Assembly: GCA_024636855.1 (NCBI GenBank) | Contig: JAGXGG010000099.1 | Coordinates: 1-52,982, forward strand | Direction of reading: 5' to 3' | DNA: 52,982 bases | From: Ignavibacteriota bacterium | GTDB taxonomy: Bacteria > Bacteroidota > Ignavibacteria > Kapaibacteriales > UBA2268 | Shown: in pieces, positions 1-8,839 of the stretch | How positions within the stretch are numbered: the first letter of the stretch is position 1 | Layout: every line of letters starts with the position of its first letter | Program-made: the position numbers and the translations under genes | Notes under the pieces: model-generated | What the model saw: the letters and a program-made list of their open reading frames with translations, nothing else | What the model was told of the DNA's origin: nothing | Databases searched by the model: none

Positions 1-1218
1 ATCTGAGAATCGTAATCGGAGTTTAGCACCTATGTTGAAATAACTGGAAGGATAATACCCATATTCTATAAATGGGTCTATACTTAGTTCATCTCTTAGT
101 ATTTGTTGCCAATAGCCAACCCTAAGCGGTAGGACACCTATTCCGTTACCATTCAGCCCCATTATGTATAATGATAGCAATGAAGTACCAGCATATAGGT
201 TGTAGTTACCGTTTATAGGTATTGCTACTTCCGCATTAGCCACTCTCATGAAATAACCTTTGATAATCGAGGTAGACGAGTCATTAGAATTATTGCCGAA
301 TGCAGAATATTGAGAATTTGTATTCACAAAAGTCATTTCTGCTAACCCTATTTTCCAAGATGAATGCTCGTGGTCTTTCCATTCGGTATATAGTTCGGGT
401 ACTACATTGACGAAATCAAGTACCGACACACTAAGTCCTGCATAAGGTATAGTATTGAATACTCCCTCGTCAGCAAAATCATTTCCTTGGATTAGTAATG
501 ATGTTTTTGAATTATAACCAGCTGCAAATCCTACATATGCCCTCAAATTCACTCCACCTAGCGAACCAACATCGATCGAGCCAGATACATTAGCATATTG
601 CGAAGGAAAGAATCCCATTCCTACTGCTATTGTAGCTGAAACATAAGGTATATCATCTCTGAAGTAATATCTTTTTCTTATGTAAGGGGTGATTAATCCC
701 ATCAATCCATTTTCAATTCTTGCATCGGGGATTATAGCTTCTACTCCGTGCACTCCCCAAGTCCAATTTTCAGCATCACGGAACCAACGTAATCTATTTT
801 CATATATTCCCAATCTATAAATACCACCCGTGAAAATACTCCCACCTTTGGCACCTCTTGCATTTTCATCCAATAGATCGGGGTTTGGGAATATTCCAAA
901 TATTCCAGAGTTCAGAGAGAAATCAGTACTACCACCAATGAGTCCCATACCTTCGAATAGACCTAATCTTATGAAATCTGGATAATATCTGTTGACTACA
1001 CTATCTCTTTGTGTAAGTTCTCTTTCTCGAAGTATTTCTTTAGTCGAAGGGTGGACTACACCTCTATCTTTATTACCTGGTGCATTTTTGATAAAGTGCT
1101 TTACAGTAGTATCTTTTTCAGTGATAGTGTATAAGTCTTCTTCCTCTCTTGTAGTTACTATGGTACAAGATTGGAGTAATGAGAATAGCAATATTATAAT
1201 TAGTATTAGTTTATTCAT
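1..1218 (-). CDS. Outer-membrane/lipoprotein-like protein, C-terminus beyond left edge
   Basis: Manual reverse-strand translation from ATG at 1218: MNKLILIIILLFSLLQSCTIVTTREEEDLYTITEKD... open without a stop to base 1 (...YFNIGAKLRLRFSD). Lipobox LLQSC, then a Gly/aromatic-rich beta-barrel-like pattern. Absent from the ORF track because it has no stop in the window. Confidence 0.85.
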   Translation of the reverse strand, partial: MNKLILIIILLFSLLQSCTIVTTREEEDLYTITEKDTTVKHFIKNAPGNKDRGVVHPSTKEILRERELTQRDSVVNRYYPDFIRLGLFEGMGLIGGSTDFSLNSGIFGIFPNPDLLDENARGAKGGSIFTGGIYRLGIYENRLRWFRDAENWTWGVHGVEAIIPDARIENGLMGLITPYIRKRYYFRDDIPYVSATIAVGMGFFPSQYANVSGSIDVGSLGGVNLRAYVGFAAGYNSKTSLLIQGNDFADEGVFNTIPYAGLSVSVLDFVNVVPELYTEWKDHEHSSWKIGLAEMTFVNTNSQYSAFGNNSNDSSTSIIKGYFMRVANAEVAIPINGNYNLYAGTSLLSLYIMGLNGNGIGVLPLRVGYWQQILRDELSIDPFIEYGYYPSSYFNIGAKLRLRFSD

Positions 1219-1221
1219 ATA

Positions 1222-1878
1222 TTACTCGATTTCTATATCTAAAGTTATAACGTCATTTAATTTCGCCATTAATTTATCGCCACTACTGACAGGCCCTACA
1301 CCCTGTGGAGTACCTGTGAATATACAATCACCCTTACGCAATCTAAATACATGCGAAATATAGGAAATTAGCTGAGCAACTGATCTTTGCATATCTGAGC
1401 TATCACCTGATTGCACTAGATTATCATTCACATAGAGCTCAATATGGCAATTATCAGCGTCTTCAATTTTATCTAGCGGAACAATGTTCGAGACAGGAGC
1501 TGAAGAGAAAAAGCTCTTAGCCGTTGCCCATGGCAAACCACTTTGTTTAGCTTTTGCTTGAACATCACGCAATGTAAAATCAATACCAACACCGAATCCA
1601 GAAACATATTCCATTGCTTCACTTTCGGATACATTATTACAATCCTTACCTATCACTACTACTAACTCTACTTCGTGATGCATATTATTAGAATAATTGG
1701 GTATTGGCACTTTACTACCAGTCATAGCATGTGCAGTAGCCGGTTTTATAAATACTACTGGCTCTGAGGATAGCTCACTACCCATTTCCTTAGCATGTTC
1801 GGCATAGTTACGACCAATACAGTAGATTACTCCAACTGGTATTATCGTTCCATCGGTATGTATAAATTGCTCAGACAT
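1222..1878 (-). CDS. Fumarylacetoacetate hydrolase (FAH) family protein
   Basis: CIGRNYAEHAKEMGSE...PVVFIKPATAH, HHEVELVVVIGKD, FTGTPQGVGPV motifs typical of the FAH / 2-hydroxyhepta-2,4-diene-1,7-dioate isomerase family. Confidence 0.92.
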   Translation of the reverse strand: MSEQFIHTDGTIIPVGVIYCIGRNYAEHAKEMGSELSSEPVVFIKPATAHAMTGSKVPIPNYSNNMHHEVELVVVIGKDCNNVSESEAMEYVSGFGVGIDFTLRDVQAKAKQSGLPWATAKSFFSSAPVSNIVPLDKIEDADNCHIELYVNDNLVQSGDSSDMQRSVAQLISYISHVFRLRKGDCIFTGTPQGVGPVSSGDKLMAKLNDVITLDIEIE

Positions 1879-1889
1879 ATATCTTTCGA

Positions 1890-4040
1890 TTAATTATTAA
1901 TGATATCAAAATATTGACTTACTTCTCTCTGTAACTTGGAAAGTGAGTCAAGTTCTTTTCTTGTTTTATAGCCAAATGAAGTTTGTTTGTAAGGTAGCTT
2001 TTCATCAGTGTATATACTGTTCATTATCATACCCCATATAGGTCCAGCTAATCTTCCACCTTGACCATCATTACCAATAGTATTAAAGTTAACTCGATGA
2101 TCGTCAAATCCTACCCATATACCACATATCAATTGAGGAGTATAACCTATGAACCAAGCATCCGAATTGTCGTTGGTAGTACCTGTCTTACCGGCAGCTT
2201 CTATTCTAGGAAAATATGATCTAATCCTAGCAGCAGTACCTCGGTTAACAACGTCTTGCAACATAATAGTCATTTCGTGAGCTATTTCCTTATCTAATAC
2301 ATCGTAAATTTTATTGGTTCTCTTCTTTCTGAATATTAGATTACCATTTCTGTCTTCAATTCGATTTACATAGTATGGTTCTACTCTATATCCATCATTT
2401 GCAAATATAGAGAAAGCTGAAATATGTTCGAGTGGGATGACATCTCCACCAGCACCAAGTGCTAAAGCTGGGACAGCGTCTATTGGTGTAGTGATACCTG
2501 CTTTTCTTAGTAGTTCTTTAACTTCGCTTGGGGTAGTGTATTTAGTTATCAATCTAGCAGCTACGGAATTCACTGACATTCTCAATCCATTAGCCAAAGT
2601 CATCTTATAAGTTGAGTCAGGACAATCATTAGTACCAGAGCGAGGAGCCCATACTTGCTTTGTATCCGGGTCTACATAAACAAAAGGTCCACAACCAATA
2701 GAATCTGTAGGATATAGTCCATTTTTCAATGACATAGAATATACAAACGGCTTCATCGAAGAACCCGGTTGTCTTTGTATTTGTGTTATATGATTGAGTG
2801 AGTGTTTACTATGACTATTCTCATTCATAAACTTAGGTGAAGCACCTACCAAAGATAATATAGCACCCGAAGAAGGGTCAATTACTACGACACCTATTTG
2901 GATAGTTGTCTTTTCATTTTTAACTGAATCTATAAAACGATTGTTCTTTTTTAATCTATTTGCTACTGCTTCTCTTTCACTTTTCGGTGCAGAGCGATAC
3001 TCTGGACTCTTTCTGATAGCTTCGGAGATTATATCGGCTTCTAATTGTTTATGATACTTCCAGTTCCATTTAGCATCGAATTTTTCCTGATATTCGGCTA
3101 AGTGTTTAGTCACAGCATCATTTGTGTATTGTTGTATTTTTTCGTTAAGTGTAGTATAGATTAATAATCCATCTTTATACAAATCGTAATCTTTATCTTT
3201 CAAAAAAGGTGAATAATTCTGGCGAATAGATTCTACGAAGTGAGGTGCTAGCATAGACTCAGTAACTGAGCCAGCATTTCCTTCGCGAACTTCGATAGGA
3301 GTTTCTATTGCTTTTTCATACTCTGAGTAAGAGATTTTATCTTGTGATTGCATCATGGATAAAACAAGGTTTCTTCTTCTAAGTGCTCTATCATAATCAG
3401 TTCGAACATCATATCTTGATGGAGCTTTCAGCAATCCAATCAGATAAGCCGATTCAGCAATTGTCAATTCCTTAGCATCCTTGTCAAAGAATGTACGAGA
3501 TGCCACACTAATACCGTAAGAACCACGCCCAAAATTCACTGTATTGAGATACATTTCTAATATCTCATCTTTAGTATAAGTATCCTCTATTTTGACAGTC
3601 ACTGCAGCTTCACGGATTTTTCTTTCCATATTCCTAGATAAATCTAAAAATAGATTCCTAGCTAATTGCTGAGTAATAGTAGATGCACCTTCTGCTCTGC
3701 TAAAAGGATTGATAACTTTCTTAAGTACTGCTTTCATCAATCTATCCAAATCAATTCCCCAATGGGAATAAAACTTCCTATCTTCGGTAGATATAAGTGC
3801 ATCGACAGCTGATTGTGGCATTTGATCCAATTTCAGATTCACTCTTCGTTGCATATAGAAATGGTCTATAATCTCATCATCGCTACTTATTATCTGACTA
3901 GCGTACATTTGTTCTGGGTTCTCTAGCTGTTGTAGAGAAGGCAATCCTGTGGAAATCACAGAATAGAAATAAATAGATACTCCAACAGAGACTACTAGAG
4001 TTATCGAGATTAATAATATGAGAAAGTTTCTTGGTGTCAT
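1890..4040 (-). CDS. Class A penicillin-binding protein (transglycosylase/transpeptidase)
   Basis: GT51 motifs STEDRKFYSHWGID and EGASTITQQLARNLFL; transpeptidase SSMKPFVY (SxxK), SVN and KTGTTND motifs; N-terminal TM segment. Confidence 0.95.
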   Translation of the reverse strand: MTPRNFLILLISITLVVSVGVSIYFYSVISTGLPSLQQLENPEQMYASQIISSDDEIIDHFYMQRRVNLKLDQMPQSAVDALISTEDRKFYSHWGIDLDRLMKAVLKKVINPFSRAEGASTITQQLARNLFLDLSRNMERKIREAAVTVKIEDTYTKDEILEMYLNTVNFGRGSYGISVASRTFFDKDAKELTIAESAYLIGLLKAPSRYDVRTDYDRALRRRNLVLSMMQSQDKISYSEYEKAIETPIEVREGNAGSVTESMLAPHFVESIRQNYSPFLKDKDYDLYKDGLLIYTTLNEKIQQYTNDAVTKHLAEYQEKFDAKWNWKYHKQLEADIISEAIRKSPEYRSAPKSEREAVANRLKKNNRFIDSVKNEKTTIQIGVVVIDPSSGAILSLVGASPKFMNENSHSKHSLNHITQIQRQPGSSMKPFVYSMSLKNGLYPTDSIGCGPFVYVDPDTKQVWAPRSGTNDCPDSTYKMTLANGLRMSVNSVAARLITKYTTPSEVKELLRKAGITTPIDAVPALALGAGGDVIPLEHISAFSIFANDGYRVEPYYVNRIEDRNGNLIFRKKRTNKIYDVLDKEIAHEMTIMLQDVVNRGTAARIRSYFPRIEAAGKTGTTNDNSDAWFIGYTPQLICGIWVGFDDHRVNFNTIGNDGQGGRLAGPIWGMIMNSIYTDEKLPYKQTSFGYKTRKELDSLSKLQREVSQYFDIINN

Positions 4041-5839
4041 TTTGTAAATATCTTTTCTAAGGTGACTCTTCGAAGTCGTTTATGGTATTGTTCATCTAAT
4101 TCATTATCAAATTTAACTAATTTTTCGGTTTCACCTTTACTTTTAGCACTTAGTAGATAAATCGGGATACCACGTTGGACTAATTGTGAAACCACAAATT
4201 CTGCTCTCTTTTGTGCTAACTGTTTGTTGTAGCTATTGCTTGCCACGGGGTCAGTGTGACCAGTTATAACTACTTTCGATAGCAGTGATTGCGATTTTAT
4301 TATGTCTTCTGCTAGATTATCTATTGCCTCTTGCCAAGTAGTATTTTCTTGATTACCCAAACTATCTAATATATATTCATAAGGTTTATCGGATTGATTA
4401 TACTTGAAGTTTATCCTAACAGTTTTCACAACATCGAATACTAGATCTCTTTTTACAGTATTGTTTGTATCATTATTAGCTACGAATACTTTGTATGAGT
4501 CATTAAATAATGTGTCATTTTTAACTTCTACATTGTATTCATGACCTTTTTCTAATTCAAATTTATACACCCCTTTATTATCAGTCTTAGTTGATTTGTG
4601 AGGTGTTTGTTCTTTATCTTTCTTAACTGTTACGTCTACATTCTCGACAGGTTCATTTGTTCTATTATCTTTTACAACACCTTCCAGATTGAAATTAGGA
4701 TTGATGACGACAGAATCTTCTTTTATAACAATATCAATTTTATCTTCAGGTTTTTCTTCTGGTATAAATTCAACGCTGTCTTTCCCTTCTTTGAATATTT
4801 TCTGAAGTAAGTAAATATCAAAATCGCCATCCTGATCAGAACTATAATAGAAATAGTTGTCGGAATAGTTAGGGAAGCTAGGAGAAAATTCATCCATTCT
4901 AGTATTCACAGGGGCACCCATATTAGTTGGTGCATTAGGGAAATTAATTTTGTTACCATTGACATTAAAGTCTAAGTAAAATATATCATATCCCCCCATA
5001 TTATCTCTACCAGCTGTACTAAAATATAATTTATTAGCCACAGGAGAAACGAAGGGTGTAATATCGTCACATGGGGAATTAACATTGGCTCCACAATTTA
5101 CTGGTTCATTCCAGCCATTTTCACTTTTACTCATATACCAAATATCAACACCTCCATAACCACCGGGTCTATCAGAAGCAAAGAAAAGTATATTATTCTT
5201 ATTATCATAAGCTGGATGTGATTCCCAAATCAGATGTGGTGATTTGGTTACTAATGAAGTCTTAATCTCAGTTATCTTTTCAGATTTGGAGTCATAAATT
5301 CTAGATTGACCAATAGTAGCAGCGAGTTCTTGGATTTCGTATCCAACTCTTCTTATAGTACCGTAGTTATCATTACTGAGCTGAGTAGAAGCAACAATTA
5401 ATTCATTTGGAGTTATATAAACAGGAAAGCCAAAATCCCCCTCGTATTCAGGGAACAACTCATCACCTACTGTGAAATTATCACTTGCTTTAGTACCGGT
5501 TAATTGGTCATAACCCTGTTTAATATTGTATATTCGTTGTTCATTTCCTTTAGATATAGTGGCAAAAGTAGCTTTTTGCTTTTTCCCGATAGAATAAACT
5601 ACATCTTTGAGATAAATACCATATTCTTGTTTTGGTGTATTTAGACCGGCTACTTGCTTTATTTGATAATAGTAATTCTTACCATTATTATAGTATGAGG
5701 TATCAATAGCTTTACCCATCCATTCGGTAGGTAAACACTGAGGGGGAGTCACTTCACAATCAATTGATTTATCTTTATTGAACGGAGGCCGACAAGATAC
5801 CATTAAGATAGAAAAGAGTATTATGTAAATTACTTTCAT
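4037..5839 (-). CDS. OmpA-family lipoprotein with PD40 (WD40-like) repeats and carboxypeptidase-regulatory-like domain (PorE-like architecture)
   Basis: Lipobox ILMVSC; PD40 repeats (ILFFASDRPGGYGGVDIWYM; KLYFSTAGRDNMGGYDIFYL; YFYYSSDQDGDFDIYLL); CRD-like LEGVVKDNRTNEPVENVDVTV; C-terminal OmpA-like GHTDPVASNSYNKQLAQKRAEFV. Overlaps the downstream PBP start by 4 nt. Confidence 0.88.
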   Translation of the reverse strand: MKVIYIILFSILMVSCRPPFNKDKSIDCEVTPPQCLPTEWMGKAIDTSYYNNGKNYYYQIKQVAGLNTPKQEYGIYLKDVVYSIGKKQKATFATISKGNEQRIYNIKQGYDQLTGTKASDNFTVGDELFPEYEGDFGFPVYITPNELIVASTQLSNDNYGTIRRVGYEIQELAATIGQSRIYDSKSEKITEIKTSLVTKSPHLIWESHPAYDNKNNILFFASDRPGGYGGVDIWYMSKSENGWNEPVNCGANVNSPCDDITPFVSPVANKLYFSTAGRDNMGGYDIFYLDFNVNGNKINFPNAPTNMGAPVNTRMDEFSPSFPNYSDNYFYYSSDQDGDFDIYLLQKIFKEGKDSVEFIPEEKPEDKIDIVIKEDSVVINPNFNLEGVVKDNRTNEPVENVDVTVKKDKEQTPHKSTKTDNKGVYKFELEKGHEYNVEVKNDTLFNDSYKVFVANNDTNNTVKRDLVFDVVKTVRINFKYNQSDKPYEYILDSLGNQENTTWQEAIDNLAEDIIKSQSLLSKVVITGHTDPVASNSYNKQLAQKRAEFVVSQLVQRGIPIYLLSAKSKGETEKLVKFDNELDEQYHKRLRRVTLEKIFTK

Positions 5840-5842
5840 AAA

Positions 5843-6447
5843 CTAATCTACGAAAGATGTAGGTAAATTAATAGCTTTGATTAATCTTTTTGTGTAATCA
5901 GTGTATGATACTTCTATAGCACCCAGTTGTTTCGTAAAAGGATTTATATACTGTGAATCTAGCAGTAAATAATTTCTTTCTTTCAATCTTTCTATCAAGT
6001 AGAAAAACGCACCTTTACTAGCGTCAGTTACCGTATTGAACATAGACTCACCAAAAAATGCACCACCAATAGCTACTCCATAAAGCCACCAACTAATTCA
6101 TCATCCTCGAAAGTCTCGACTGAATGTGCCATTCCTAAATAGTGCAACTGCATGTATGTTTCGATAATTTCTTCAGATATCCAAGTATCTTCTCTCTCTG
6201 AGCATTTCTCCATTACAGTTCTAAAGCAAGTATTAACTCTATATTCGAACTCATACTTATTTTCCGAACGTCTTAGAGATCTCGGCTTTTTAGGACTATC
6301 CAATGGTATAACTGCTCTTGGGTCAGGACAGTGCCAATAGATATCGCCATGCTTATGGTCAGCCATAGGGAAATACCCTTGCTTATAAGCTTGGATAAGA
6401 ATTTCTGGTTTTATAATACTTTTAGTGTTGTTTTGTTTATTCGTCAT
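5843..6447 (-). pseudogene. aat: Leucyl/phenylalanyl-tRNA--protein transferase, interrupted by a single-nucleotide frameshift
   Basis: N-terminal ORF 6073..6447 (AYKQGYFPMAD...IYWHCPDPRAVIPLD...DDELVGGF) and C-terminal ORF 5843..6043 (MFNTVTDASKGAFFYLIERLKERNYLLLDSQ) are consecutive pieces of Aat. The missing link YGVAIGGAFFGES is encoded between them in the shifted frame, so one base appears lost around 6081-6085. Confidence 0.9.
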
Positions 6448-6671
6448 TGTATAATATTAACCAATAAAAAACTTTATTGAATACTATCCTTTCTTTTTGC
6501 AGTATTTCTCATTTCTCAAAATTACATATTTTATAGCAGAATCGATAATGAAAAGTTTTTTAAGTGCCTTTTCCACCTCTAATACCCTCTCCCCAACTCC
6601 CCTGATAATGGCTCTTTCCAAGTTATATAATTATTCAGCAATAAGTCAAATATAAAGCATTAAATATTTTT

Positions 6672-6687
6672 TGGCACAAGCATTGTA
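6672..6687 (+). promoter_or_regulatory. Putative sigma-54 (-24/-12) promoter of flagellin gene 1
   Basis: TGGCACAAGCATTGTA vs consensus TGGCAC-N5-TTGCW: full TGGCAC match, correct spacing, one mismatch (TTGT for TTGC). Lies 56 bp upstream of the start at 6743. Confidence 0.6.
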
Positions 6688-6742
6688 AAAGACATAGTAG
6701 GAAGAAAGATTTTAGGAAGAATATATTCACATGGAGGTGAAT

Positions 6743-7675
6743 ATGCCTTTTTCGGTGGGCAATAGTGCAAGGATTAGCAGTAATACACCGGCAGCGAGTC
6801 ATCTAAAAGCGTTGAGAGATTCGACATTGGAGTTAAACAAACACCAACTGAATTTATCAACTGGGAAGCAAATCAATAATGCTTCTGATGATATTGCCAA
6901 TTACCCGACCTCCAGAATATTGCAATCCCGAAATAGTACTTTACAGTCTGCATTTCAGGCAGTAGCCGATGCTGGCAATGTTGTCAATATAATATTAGAA
7001 TCACTTGACAATATCGCTGATTTGATTACTGAGATAAAAGATTCGACCGCTCAGGCAGCGAGTGGAATACAAGGAACAGACGAAAAAATTGCTCTTTCAA
7101 AAGCGGCTTACAGATTGGCCTCACAAATACAAACTATCGTTGATAGTTCTGTATTCGGAGGGAGAAGTCTAATAGATGGGACTTTCTCAGCTAATTTTGT
7201 TATTTCAGTCAATGCATCCAATAGTTTGCAAACACTTTCAATAGATATGGGTACTGCAAACCCCAATTTCAATACGGAAACTGGGTTCTTCGATGTAAAT
7301 GCGATGGGAATATCAAACTTTGCCGGGGTTTCAGGACTCGATTTACGTGAGCTTAATTTGACAGATTCTAATAATCTTGGGATATTCTCAGATGACAATA
7401 TAGCTACTACTTTGGCTAGCATGTCAGAAGCATTAGACAATATCACTAATACAGCTGCATATGTAGGTGGATTTAGTAAGAGATTAGATTCGCAGTCAGA
7501 ATTTCTGACAGAGCAGATAACAGGATATAAAGATACAATCAGCAGAATAGAAGACGCTGATGTGGCTAGAGAACAATTGGAAATTGTCAAAAGGCAATTT
7601 ATGCAACAAACGGCACTCCAATCGCTATCACAAGCAAATGTATCACCGCAATCGTATTTACGATTGTTAGAATAA
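6743..7675 (+). CDS. Flagellin (copy 1)
   Basis: Flagellin N-terminal D0/D1 (LNLSTGKQINNASDDIANYPTSRILQSRN) and C-terminal (SRIEDADVAREQLEIVKRQFMQQTALQSLSQANVSPQSYLRLLE). Start moved from 6731 to 6743, because GGAGGTG directly upstream is the Shine-Dalgarno and the paralogue also begins MPF. Confidence 0.94.
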   Translation: MPFSVGNSARISSNTPAASHLKALRDSTLELNKHQLNLSTGKQINNASDDIANYPTSRILQSRNSTLQSAFQAVADAGNVVNIILESLDNIADLITEIKDSTAQAASGIQGTDEKIALSKAAYRLASQIQTIVDSSVFGGRSLIDGTFSANFVISVNASNSLQTLSIDMGTANPNFNTETGFFDVNAMGISNFAGVSGLDLRELNLTDSNNLGIFSDDNIATTLASMSEALDNITNTAAYVGGFSKRLDSQSEFLTEQITGYKDTISRIEDADVAREQLEIVKRQFMQQTALQSLSQANVSPQSYLRLLE

Positions 7676-7729
7676 GAAAATTTGTTCGACATAATTAATA
7701 ATATTTTCACTAACATATAAGAGGTTAAT

Positions 7730-8665
7730 ATGCCTTTTGCATCTAGTGAGAGCGCCAGAATAGTTACGAATATACCTGCGGAGAATGCTTATAATTCTTT
7801 GAAAAAATCAGGTTTAGAGATTTCTTTAAGGCAACTAAGACTCTCGACAGGTAAACGGATTAACAACGCATCGGATGACGTTGCGGCTTACATCACTTCA
7901 AGAGCTTTACAGGCAAGAAACGGTGCCCTAAAAGCTTCACTTAAAGTGGTTGGCGATGCCAAAAATATCACTAATATAGCTATGGATTCACTTGATAATA
8001 TCACTGAATTGATAACTTTAATTAAGGATAGTACTTCAGGGGCAGCATCAGGAGCGATGGGAACGGATGAAAAAATCGCACTTGCTAAAGCAGCTTGGAG
8101 AATGGCACAACAGATACAAACTGTTGTTGATTCGACGGTATTTGGTGGCAGACAGCTATTGGACGGTACTTACAGTGTTAATTTCTATATTGCAACTAAC
8201 GCTAATAATGACCTACTCTCGATGGCAGTCAATTTATCAACTAGTAATCCTGAGTTCAACGTAGAAAGTAATAACTTCGACTTGAATTCAACTGGAACTG
8301 CTAATTTTGCTGGAATAACAGGTCTAGATTTATCTAGCTTGAATTCAGTTAATGACACAGATCTAGGAATTTTTGATGATTCTGTAATCAATGTCACATT
8401 GACATCGTTAACAGAAGCACTTAACAATGTTAGTAAAACGGCAGCATTTGTCGGTGGTATTTCTAACAGGTTAGATTCACAAACTTCGTTGATAGAAGAA
8501 CAGGTAACCAACTACAATGCAGCAATCTCTCGTCTTGAGGACGCAGATGTGGCTATGGAACAATTGTCTCTGATCAAGGCACAATTCTTACAGCAAACAT
8601 CACTGACTTCGCTTTCACAAGCGAACCAGAATCCACAAGCATTCTTGCAACTACTGCAACAATAA
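7730..8665 (+). CDS. Flagellin (copy 2)
   Basis: Paralogue of copy 1: LRLSTGKRINNASDDVAAYITSRALQARN... and SRLEDADVAMEQLSLIKAQFLQQTSLTSLSQANQNPQAFLQLLQQ; AGAGG Shine-Dalgarno upstream. Confidence 0.94.
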   Translation: MPFASSESARIVTNIPAENAYNSLKKSGLEISLRQLRLSTGKRINNASDDVAAYITSRALQARNGALKASLKVVGDAKNITNIAMDSLDNITELITLIKDSTSGAASGAMGTDEKIALAKAAWRMAQQIQTVVDSTVFGGRQLLDGTYSVNFYIATNANNDLLSMAVNLSTSNPEFNVESNNFDLNSTGTANFAGITGLDLSSLNSVNDTDLGIFDDSVINVTLTSLTEALNNVSKTAAFVGGISNRLDSQTSLIEEQVTNYNAAISRLEDADVAMEQLSLIKAQFLQQTSLTSLSQANQNPQAFLQLLQQ

Positions 8666-8693
8666 GAGACCAAGCATTAACTATAATTAAAAG

Positions 8694-8726
8694 ACCGATT
8701 TCCTTTATTGGAAGTCGGTTTTTTTT
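8694..8726 (+). terminator. Rho-independent terminator after flagellin 2
   Basis: ACCGATTTCC-TTTATT-GGAAGTCGGT stem (one G-U pair) followed by a T-run. Confidence 0.85.
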
Positions 8727-8839
8727 GTTGATAATAAAATAGATTATTATTGAATGGTTATATACTTACAGTAGTACTATTTTTTTAATACAAATGGCTA
8801 GATACTTACTTAATTATATAATCTATTATTATGATTTTA

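Noticed and set aside
992-1363. 123-aa plus-strand ORF at the left edge
   Set aside because: Overlaps two convincing minus-strand genes (open-ended lipoprotein and FAH hydrolase) and has no recognisable motif.
7108-7716. 202-aa minus-strand ORF antisense to flagellin 1, with a similar one (8185..8511) antisense to flagellin 2
   Set aside because: Similarity between the two antisense ORFs follows from paralogy of the sense genes; no RBS or coding logic, and the sense strand has clear flagellin motifs.
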